NCBI GenBank assembly: GCA_023441625.1 | Contig: JAEZOA010000160.1 | Location: 1-46,783, forward strand | Source: Bacillota bacterium | Lineage (GTDB): Bacteria > Bacillota > Clostridia > Acetivibrionales > DSM-1351 | DNA length: 46,783 nt | Reading direction: 5' to 3' | Shown here: in pieces, positions 16,338-22,556 of the stretch | Layout: every line of letters starts with the position of its first letter | Position numbering within the stretch: the first letter of the stretch is position 1 | Notes under the pieces: model-generated | What the model was told of the DNA's origin: nothing | What the model saw: only the letters and a program-made list of their open reading frames with translations | Database searches by the model: none | Position numbers and translations under genes: made by a program

Positions 16338-16385
16338 GCCCATGCCCATCATTTACACAAGAATATCAAGGAAATGTGCATGGGC
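16338..16385 (-). repeat. Inverted repeat in the rhomboid leader
   Basis: Arms GCCCATGC and GCATGGGC (8 bp) enclose inner pairs CATTT/AAATG. In the minus-strand RNA this hairpin covers two upstream ATG codons and ends about 10 bases before the chosen start. No T run follows. Confidence 0.6.
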
Positions 16386-16407
16386 TCGGTAGCTCCTTCT
16401 CCATTTT

Positions 16408-17712
16408 TTAAGTTTTTTCAACCTTATAGCTCCTTACTTCAATAGCACCATATTTATTAATGACCTCCAAAACATCATTATTGGTGTTAGATATAACTCC
16501 CGCTCTGCCCTTGTAAATTCTAAGTGCTGCATCAAGTGCTTTTGGATTGTTTGACTTTAGTACAAAAGGCTGTTTTAGATAGGTCTGAGCTTCATTAATC
16601 ACCTTTGATAAAAGGCTATCATCTCCGCCTTCAATATCAACATCAATAACTATTATGCCATAATCCTCATCAAGTAATTCCATAGCAGCATCAGTTATTG
16701 AATCAAGATTACCAGACATAAGTTCATTTTTTAATTCCTCATTTTTATTTACATCAATGCTTCCTATTTCTTCAGAAGCCAAACTATTAAATGCAACAGC
16801 CTTTGAGGAAGAAGTAATATAATCAATATTCAAAGGAAGCTTTACAGGTTCCGAACCTTTTACAGCTTTTGAAATCTCAGCAATAAATTCTGGATTTGTT
16901 CCACAGCAACCACCAATTAGCCTAGCTCCGTTTTTTAAGAACTCACTGCTATAAGCAGCAAATGACTTTGGAGTTTCTGCATAAACCTGCTTGCCATCTA
17001 TTGTTTGAGGTAACCCTGCATTGGGTTTCATGCTAAAACAAAGACCTGTCTGTGCATAGCTCTGTGCAATTTTCATCATATGGCCCAAGCCAAAGGAACA
17101 GTTTGTACCTATTAAGTCAGCACCTAGTGAATGCAAAATAATTGCACAAATTACTGGATCACTGCCCATTAGAGTTTTTCCGCTTTCTTCATAGGATATT
17201 GAACATATTACAGGTAGGTCACAATTTTCCTTAGCTGCCAGTAAAGCAATCCTCATTTCGCAGACATCTGTAAAGGTTTCAAAGCTAATTATATCAGCTC
17301 CACCATCTCGCAGAGCAATAACCTGCTCCTTAAAGGTATTATAAGCAGTATCAAAGGTTAGCTCACCAAAGGGTTCAAGAAGCTTACCAAGTGGTCCTAT
17401 AGAAGCTGCAACATAACCTTTGCCAGCCATAACCTCCTTTGCTAGCTTAACACCCTGATAATTTATTTCATAATGCATGTCTTTAATTCCATATTCACTG
17501 AGCTTTATAATGTTTGACTGAAATGTATTTGATTGAATTACATCTGCACCAGCATCCCGATATGATATGTATATATCCTTAACAATTTCAGGATGAGATA
17601 TATTCCATTGTTCAGGACAAGTACCTACACTAAGCCCATTCTTTTGAAGCATTACACCCATGGAACCATCAAAAATCAAAACTTTATCTTTTATATCTTC
17701 TAAAAAGGACAT
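16408..17712 (-). CDS. MetH-like homocysteine S-methyltransferase with incomplete second domain
   Basis: The first 300 residues form a homocysteine S-methyltransferase domain with the zinc ligands: Cys in GTNCSFG (about 205) and the pair in GGCCGT (about 268-269). It begins IFDGSMGVMLQ, as in MetH and betaine-homocysteine methyltransferases. The last 130 residues resemble only part of the folate-binding barrel of MetH: KSNNPKALDAALRIYKGRAG recalls the strand with the catalytic-site asparagine, then VLEVINKYGA. The full folate, B12 and activation domains are absent. It may work with a separate corrinoid protein or use another methyl donor. It is preceded by its own promoter and a hairpin leader. 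Confidence 0.85.
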   Translation of the reverse strand: MSFLEDIKDKVLIFDGSMGVMLQKNGLSVGTCPEQWNISHPEIVKDIYISYRDAGADVIQSNTFQSNIIKLSEYGIKDMHYEINYQGVKLAKEVMAGKGYVAASIGPLGKLLEPFGELTFDTAYNTFKEQVIALRDGGADIISFETFTDVCEMRIALLAAKENCDLPVICSISYEESGKTLMGSDPVICAIILHSLGADLIGTNCSFGLGHMMKIAQSYAQTGLCFSMKPNAGLPQTIDGKQVYAETPKSFAAYSSEFLKNGARLIGGCCGTNPEFIAEISKAVKGSEPVKLPLNIDYITSSSKAVAFNSLASEEIGSIDVNKNEELKNELMSGNLDSITDAAMELLDEDYGIIVIDVDIEGGDDSLLSKVINEAQTYLKQPFVLKSNNPKALDAALRIYKGRAGVISNTNNDVLEVINKYGAIEVRSYKVEKT

Positions 17713-17736
17713 AGAACACCTCTATTCATAAAAATA

Positions 17737-17811
17737 ACAAAAAATTACCAGCACAAAGTCATACTGTCATAATCAAACAGGAATAGTAGGACTTGTGGCA
17801 AACTGGTAATT
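17737..17811 (-). promoter_or_regulatory. Leader hairpin (possible attenuator) of the methyltransferase gene
   Basis: In the minus-strand RNA a perfect 9-bp stem AATTACCAG/CTGGTAATT with further pairing inside (CACAAGTC with GACTTTGTG) is followed by a T run. It begins about 20 bases after the promoter and ends about 30 bases before the methyltransferase start. It looks like a terminator inside a 5' leader. I see no S-box, T-box or cobalamin-box sequence. Confidence 0.5.
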
Positions 17812-17829
17812 ATAAAACTTATAAGTATT

Positions 17830-17858
17830 AGTATAATATTGTATTTAGCTATTGTAAA
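17830..17858 (-). promoter_or_regulatory. Promoter of the methyltransferase leader
   Basis: TTTACA and TATACT on the minus strand with a 17-base spacer, upstream of the leader hairpin. Confidence 0.65.
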
Positions 17859-17878
17859 CCTTGTTTTAAATTATTATC

Positions 17879-17901
17879 CACCTTATGGTTATTATAAGGT
17901 G
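17879..17901 (-). terminator. Hairpin after degU
   Basis: CACCTTAT/ATAAGGTG, 8 bp with a 7-base loop, lies 24 bases after the degU stop. The following sequence is AT-rich without a clean T run, so termination may be partial. Confidence 0.4.
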
Positions 17902-17924
17902 CTATCCATAGCAGTTACGTTACT

Positions 17925-18575
17925 TTATACTTTTATATTATGTCTAAAGGCATAAATTGCAGCTTGGGTTCTATCATTTACATCGAGCTTTTTGAATATG
18001 TTGGAAATATGGTTTTTTACTGTCTTTTCACTAATATACAGTTTTTTTGCTATCTCTTTATTAATCATACCCTCAGCAATTAGCTCTAATACCTCAATTT
18101 CTCTATTGGTTAAATTATTTGTAATAGTATTATCTTTTCCGATAAGAGTTACCCTATTAAACTCTTTGACTAATTCACCTGTCATGTTAGGCTGTATATA
18201 GGTCTGTTCATTATAAACATTACGTATCGCTTCTATAAGCACAGATGACTCAGCATCTTTTATAACATATCCCTCACATCCCAACTGAAGGGTTTTAAAT
18301 AGATATTCTCTATCCTGATGTAAAGTTAAAACAATTATCTTATATCTACTATCCTCATCTTTAAGCATCTTTATAGCTTGTAAGCCATTTAAAACTGGCA
18401 TGTTAATATCCATTAAAATCACATCTGGCTTTTTCTCTCTTGCACGCAATACTGCTTCTTCACCATTTGCCGCTTGTGAAACAACTTCAATATCCTCCTC
18501 TAACTCTAGAATAGTTTTTAAACCTTGTCTAACCATTGTATGGTCATCTGCAATCAAAACTTTAATCTTGTTCAT
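17925..18575 (-). CDS. degU: DegU-like response regulator
   Basis: A receiver domain (acidic pair in VLIADDHTMVRQG, phospho-acceptor Asp in PDVILMDINMP, Lys in YVIKDAES) is followed by a LuxR-type helix-turn-helix (TNREIEVLELIAEGMINKEI, then SEKTVKNHISNIFKKL). It should be phosphorylated by the DegS-like kinase encoded directly upstream and act as a transcription factor. I choose the ATG at 18575, which has GGGGAGG upstream; it overlaps the end of degS by 14 bases, which implies translational coupling. Regulon unknown. Confidence 0.9.
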   Translation of the reverse strand: MNKIKVLIADDHTMVRQGLKTILELEEDIEVVSQAANGEEAVLRAREKKPDVILMDINMPVLNGLQAIKMLKDEDSRYKIIVLTLHQDREYLFKTLQLGCEGYVIKDAESSVLIEAIRNVYNEQTYIQPNMTGELVKEFNRVTLIGKDNTITNNLTNREIEVLELIAEGMINKEIAKKLYISEKTVKNHISNIFKKLDVNDRTQAAIYAFRHNIKV

Positions 18576-19758
18576 TGTAGAGAGCCTCCCCTTCATTAAT
18601 GAGTGGTATAAGTACTTTAATCTTGGTTCCTTTCCCAATTTCAGATATTACATCAAATTCTCCTTCAAGCAAGGCTACTCTCTCCTTCATGCTAAAAATA
18701 CCAAACCCACCCGCTATATCTGAATTAGTTTTTCTTATTTCATTTGTATCAAAACCTATTCCTTTATCCATTATAATGATACTTAGGTCTTTTTCAATAA
18801 TTTCAATAAATATTAAAGCAGTCTTGGATTTAGAATGTTTTAAAATATTATTTAATGCTTCCTGAACAATTCTAAAAGCAGTAAGCGAAATAACTGATTT
18901 TAATTCTTCATTCATGTTTCTATGCTTTAATTCGACGTCTATTTTATTATCTTCTTTAAAAGATATAACATATCTTTCTAAAGTCGGCAATAGACCTAAA
19001 TCATCAAGTGCCATAGGTCTAAGGTTATATATAATTTTTCTAACTTCCTGAAGACTTTCCCTCATAACCTTTTTAAGATTCTGCAATTCATTTTTCGCAT
19101 CATGAATATTTTTGTCAATTAGCTTTTCACATACCTCAGCCTTAATTACAATGTTTGACATTGATTGGGCTGGTCCATCATGTATCTCTCTGGCAACCCG
19201 CTTTCTTTCCTCTTCTTGAGCTTCAATAATTTTAATACCTAAAAATTGTTTCTGCTGTAAATTATCAAGTTTCTCACCCAAGTCTTTTAAATCGCCACTT
19301 AGATATCCCAGGGCTACTCCCACGTGTCCAATCAATTTATCTGCCCGTTCAAGAGTCTTAATAGAATCTCTGATACGTATCTCAAGGTCATTACGCCTTT
19401 TAATTAAAAAACCTTCTTGTTCACGCTTTATGGCAAGCTCCACACGTAAATTATCTGCATTTTGATATGCTTTAGCAAGCTCACTCTGACTGTACTTGTT
19501 AAAGTCCTTATTTACATCAAAGAGCTTTTTTTTACTTAACTTCAGGCTATGTTCTAAGTTATCAATATCGTTTATAATTGCAAACACCTGAGCCTTTAAC
19601 ATTTCAAGCTCAGACTCAAGAGTTATACACTCTTTTCTTGAATTTTCAGCGATTTCCACTATCTCTTTTTTACCCATTTCAAGAGCTTTAACTGTCTTAC
19701 CTAAAATCTCATCCATATGTACAGCATTATGTTTATAATTTGGCATCGTTTCATCCAT
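18562..19758 (-). CDS. degS: DegS-like cytoplasmic sensor histidine kinase
   Basis: The 398-residue kinase has no membrane segment. Residues about 1-180 are helical and coiled-coil-like, as in the DegS sensor domain; the HisKA_3 box REIHDGPAQSMSNIV carries the phospho-accepting histidine; and the C terminus has an ATPase domain with FRIVQEALNNILKHSKS (N box), IIMDKGIGFD and GGFGIFSMKERV. Together with degU this is a complete two-component system; in Bacillus it controls exoenzymes, competence and motility, but the targets here are unknown. The start ATG has TAGGA upstream. Confidence 0.9.
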   Translation of the reverse strand: MDETMPNYKHNAVHMDEILGKTVKALEMGKKEIVEIAENSRKECITLESELEMLKAQVFAIINDIDNLEHSLKLSKKKLFDVNKDFNKYSQSELAKAYQNADNLRVELAIKREQEGFLIKRRNDLEIRIRDSIKTLERADKLIGHVGVALGYLSGDLKDLGEKLDNLQQKQFLGIKIIEAQEEERKRVAREIHDGPAQSMSNIVIKAEVCEKLIDKNIHDAKNELQNLKKVMRESLQEVRKIIYNLRPMALDDLGLLPTLERYVISFKEDNKIDVELKHRNMNEELKSVISLTAFRIVQEALNNILKHSKSKTALIFIEIIEKDLSIIIMDKGIGFDTNEIRKTNSDIAGGFGIFSMKERVALLEGEFDVISEIGKGTKIKVLIPLINEGEALYNEQD

Positions 19759-19807
19759 TCCTACTTAAAAAATTATAAAATTATTTATTTAATAAATAAC
19801 AATATAT

Positions 19808-19836
19808 ATTTTATCTAATATCACAGTTAACTACAA
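19808..19836 (-). promoter_or_regulatory. Promoter of degS-degU
   Basis: TTGTAG and TAAAAT on the minus strand with a 17-base spacer, about 50 bases before degS. The gene-poor stretch 19759-20227 contains this promoter, the tRNA-Lys gene with its own promoter and terminator, and nothing else I can support. Confidence 0.5.
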
Positions 19837-19888
19837 TATAAATAACCTTTCTAAATTATGAAAATTTATACTGTATTTGTAATAATAA

Positions 19889-19922
19889 AAAAACCTTTGA
19901 AATTAAATATCTCAAAGGTTTA
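19889..19922 (-). terminator. Terminator of tRNA-Lys
   Basis: Arms AAACCTTTGA and TTCAAAGGTTT in minus-strand RNA, then a T run, 12 bases after the tRNA 3' end. Confidence 0.9.
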
Positions 19923-19933
19923 CTTTATTCAAT

Positions 19934-20009
19934 TGGTGCGCCATCACGGGTTCGAACCGGGGACACCCTGATTAAGAGTCAGGTGCTCTACCAACTGAGC
20001 TAATGGCGC
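19934..20009 (-). tRNA. tRNA-Lys (anticodon CTT)
   Basis: Complete cloverleaf on the minus strand: acceptor GCGCCAT/ATGGCGC, D-arm GCTC/GAGC, anticodon stem CCTGA/TCAGG with loop CTCTTAA, T-arm with GGTTCGAACC, and encoded CCA. Anticodon CTT reads AAG. Confidence 0.97.
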
Positions 20010-20053
20010 ATATCCAAGTGTTTGTCTCAGTCATGTCGTCTGAGCACTTTTAT

Positions 20054-20082
20054 ATTATAAGAGCTAAGTTGGGTATTGTCAA
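20054..20082 (-). promoter_or_regulatory. Consensus promoter of tRNA-Lys
   Basis: Perfect TTGACA and TATAAT with a 17-base spacer on the minus strand. This is the only fully consensus promoter I found in the window. Confidence 0.9.
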
Positions 20083-20227
20083 CACTATTTTTAAAAAAAT
20101 TTTATAGCCACTTTTATAGCCATCTAACCATCTCATACATTTAATAAAGTAACTGTTCTAATAAATAGACAAATAAAATAATATTTGTCTATTTACCGAA
20201 AACATATACTTGAAAGCATTATCAGGG

Positions 20228-20650
20228 TTACCAAATTACTTCTAAATAGATTTTATCAGCTAATAATCCCCAACCATATTTAGCTAGATATTTTTTTTCA
20301 TATAATTCTTGAATCTTCGGATGATTATCAATGTATTCAAACATATAGTTTTTTATAATTGCACCCTCAATTGATTCAATGTTGCTAAATAATGCTTTGA
20401 AATCATCAGAAGACAACAATATTGTTTTGTGTTCTCTTTTATCACTATCTACTACACTAATATAAAGAGACTGTATTTTTCCATCAATTATTGTCTTGGC
20501 ATTATTTGTAGAATCAGTATATTTCTCTAACGTCAATGCTATAATGTTCTGGATTTCTTGTTCAGTTTGAAACTCCTTTTTAAGCCTTTCTACGCGTTTA
20601 TCCTCTTCTAATTCTTTTCTTCTTATTTGTGCATCCTTTAATTCTGGCAT
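20228..20650 (-). CDS. Hypothetical protein with charged N-terminal helix
   Basis: I do not recognise this 140-residue soluble protein. The first 35 residues are highly charged (RRKELEEDKRVERLKKEF) and likely form a helix or coiled coil; the middle has beta-type patterns (GKIQSLYISVVDSDKREHKTILL) and the C terminus is rich in aromatic residues (YGWGLLADKIYLEVIW). There is no signal peptide or membrane segment. AGGAGGT precedes the ATG by 6 bases, so it is probably translated. Neighbours give no clear hint. Confidence 0.7.
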   Translation of the reverse strand: MPELKDAQIRRKELEEDKRVERLKKEFQTEQEIQNIIALTLEKYTDSTNNAKTIIDGKIQSLYISVVDSDKREHKTILLSSDDFKALFSNIESIEGAIIKNYMFEYIDNHPKIQELYEKKYLAKYGWGLLADKIYLEVIW

Positions 20651-20752
20651 AAGTACCTCCTAAATAATCCTTAGTTTATCAAAAAAACTCCATAAAAAAT
20701 AAAATATATTTGAAAGTTAAAATAAAGTCAAATATAGGTATATTATATCCTA

Positions 20753-21013
20753 TTAATTTGAAATTGAAAATGATTTACATTTTATTAATTCTTCTTTTTG
20801 CTTTTTGGTCATTTGTTTAATTTTGTACTCTCTTTTTAAAGCCTCTGATTTAGTTTCAAAAATTTCAGTATAAATTAATTTAACTGGCAATCTAGCCCGT
20901 GTATATTTAGCTCCCAGCCCATTATTATGTACTTTTATTCTTTTGTCTAAATCATTTGTATAACCACAATATAGAGTATAATCTGCGCATTCTATAATGT
21001 AAACATAATGCAT
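20753..21013 (-). CDS. GIY-YIG superfamily protein (UPF0213, YhbQ/YazA type)
   Basis: The product of about 86 residues is a stand-alone GIY-YIG domain: YVYIIECADYTLYCGYTND, then RIKVHN, KYTRARLPVKLIY and SEALKREYKIKQ. Family members of this size are widespread; a role in DNA repair has been proposed but not settled. I start at the ATG at 21013 with GAGGG 11 bases upstream; an in-frame GTG 12 bases earlier overlaps that ribosome site. It follows the 27-residue peptide gene by 39 bases in the same direction. Confidence 0.9.
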   Translation of the reverse strand: MHYVYIIECADYTLYCGYTNDLDKRIKVHNNGLGAKYTRARLPVKLIYTEIFETKSEALKREYKIKQMTKKQKEELIKCKSFSISN

Positions 21014-21052
21014 CTTTATCAACACCCTCTGTAATCGCTAATAAATAATAGT

Positions 21053-21136
21053 TTAATAAATTTTAGCCATATACTCTCTCCAATTAAACAACAAAACTAA
21101 AACAATGCCGCTAGTGATAATATAATACCTATTCAT
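21053..21136 (-). CDS. 27-residue hydrophobic small protein
   Basis: An ATG at 21136 with AAGGAG 8 bases upstream opens 27 codons. The peptide has a short polar start (MNRYY), one hydrophobic segment (IITSGIVLVLLF) and a polar end (NWREYMAKIY), as in single-pass small membrane proteins. It lies between the cyclase-family gene and the GIY-YIG gene, all on the minus strand with short gaps. No function is known to me. Confidence 0.5.
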   Translation of the reverse strand: MNRYYIITSGIVLVLLFNWREYMAKIY

Positions 21137-21148
21137 ATCCAACACTCC

Positions 21149-21766
21149 TTACAATAATCTCGCTACTGCCCTAACCATGCAGGAATCAGACTTTATTTTT
21201 AGTGGAAAAGCTAACACTTCAATATTGTCATTAGAATTAATTTTATCAATATTTGTAAGATTTTCAAGTATTAATATATTATGACTTAATAAATATTTAT
21301 GAATTTGAAAAGGATATCTATCTGGAGAAGGCATATCAAAACCAACCATTTTAACATCATTCTTAACCAATAGCTCGCAAAAGGATATATCCAAAACTGG
21401 GTGCTTAGTATAGTATTCCTCTTTACCATAGCAGTAATCCATTCCAGTATGAATTAGAACAATACTTTTTCCTTTAATAATATCAATATACTCATCTTTA
21501 TATTTAATTATATCTTCATTTTGTATATGAATAATACAGGCTTTACCACAGAAGTTCTCAAGGTCTATATCACAAATGTAATGGTTTACATCTGTCATAT
21601 GCATCGGCCCATCTACATGAGTTCCTATGTGCATCTGTGTTTTTAGTCTATGGTTATTATATTGATCTCTACTATATACTTGAGTTTGGGTAAGTATAAC
21701 CTCATTATCTCCGGGATATACTGGCATACCAACCTCAATATTATGCGATAAATCAATTAATCTCAT
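21149..21766 (-). CDS. Cyclase-family metal hydrolase (kynurenine formamidase-like)
   Basis: The 205-residue product carries the family metal-binding motif as HIGTHVDGPMH (His46, His50, Asp52, His56), with typical flanks: IDLSHNIEVGMPVYPGD at the start, VLIHTG and a GFDMPSPD segment later. Members hydrolyse N-formyl-kynurenine, isatin or similar amides; no tryptophan-degradation gene is nearby, so the substrate is open. The ATG at 21766 has GGAGG 8 bases upstream. It begins 15 bases after the PAP2 gene, suggesting one transcript. Confidence 0.85.
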   Translation of the reverse strand: MRLIDLSHNIEVGMPVYPGDNEVILTQTQVYSRDQYNNHRLKTQMHIGTHVDGPMHMTDVNHYICDIDLENFCGKACIIHIQNEDIIKYKDEYIDIIKGKSIVLIHTGMDYCYGKEEYYTKHPVLDISFCELLVKNDVKMVGFDMPSPDRYPFQIHKYLLSHNILILENLTNIDKINSNDNIEVLAFPLKIKSDSCMVRAVARLL

Positions 21767-21781
21767 TTGATATTCCTCCAC

Positions 21782-22414
21782 TTAGATATTTGCATATTTC
21801 TTCTTGTATCTTATATCAACAATACTACTATAAATACCTATCCACGTTATTCCAAGAAAAAAACCACCTAATACATCACTTGTGTAATGAACTCCTAAAT
21901 ATATTCTGCTTATCCCAATAAACAATATTATAATTGCAAGCATTGAGATAATCAGGGGTTTCCATCTTTTTTTATAGTTTTTAAAGCACAAGTATATAAG
22001 CAAACCATAGAAGCTCATAGAAACCATTGAATGTCCGCTTGGAAAACTATAACCTGAAATTTCGATAAGCCTTAAAACATCAGGTCTTTCACGAAGAATA
22101 GCATATTTGATACCTACATTTAGTATTGCACTAAGTAATAGGTTTATAACAATCATTGCAGCATTAAAAGAGTGCTTTTCACTTTTAATAAATACAAAAA
22201 TCAGTATTAATGCTACTACAGTCAAAAATTGACTAGAGCCAAAAAAGGTAATGAGTTTCATTAGGTCTGTCAAGTTAGGTGAGATAAAACTTGAAATTCT
22301 TTGGTAAACATAGTTGTCAAGATAATTAGTATTATTGCTAATTACATTAACAGTGATAATACAAAATATTAATAAAGGTAACCCAATTGTAAAAATAAAT
22401 CTTAAAGCTTTCAA
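21782..22414 (-). CDS. PAP2 family membrane phosphatase
   Basis: The 210-residue integral membrane protein has all three PAP2 phosphatase motifs: K103-x6-R110-P111 (KYAILRERP), PSGH at 125-128, and SR169-170 with His176 and Asp180 (SRIYLGVHYTSD). Such enzymes dephosphorylate lipid phosphates such as undecaprenyl pyrophosphate or phosphatidate at the membrane. About five hydrophobic segments are visible. Translation starts at a TTG with GGAGGG 5 bases upstream. It is the first gene of a probable operon with the cyclase-family gene. Confidence 0.9.
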   Translation of the reverse strand: MKALRFIFTIGLPLLIFCIITVNVISNNTNYLDNYVYQRISSFISPNLTDLMKLITFFGSSQFLTVVALILIFVFIKSEKHSFNAAMIVINLLLSAILNVGIKYAILRERPDVLRLIEISGYSFPSGHSMVSMSFYGLLIYLCFKNYKKRWKPLIISMLAIIILFIGISRIYLGVHYTSDVLGGFFLGITWIGIYSSIVDIRYKKKYANI

Positions 22415-22445
22415 GTAATCCCTCCGTAGTCATTTTAATAGTATG

Positions 22446-22454
22446 ATTATACCA
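22446..22454 (-). promoter_or_regulatory. Extended -10 promoter of the PAP2 gene
   Basis: TGGTATAAT on the minus strand, about 30 bases before the TTG start. No clear -35 box. Confidence 0.45.
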
Positions 22455-22556
22455 TTTAATTTAGCTAATATACTTTGAAAATTATTTCTATACATGAAAA
22501 CTAATATATATTAAAATATTATTATCTGTAACCGCAAATAATGTTCAGGAGGATTT

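Noticed and set aside
17713..17924. S-box (SAM-I) or cobalamin riboswitch before the methyltransferase gene
   Set aside because: Hallmark sequences of either class are absent; only a terminator-like hairpin is present, so I list it as unclassified.
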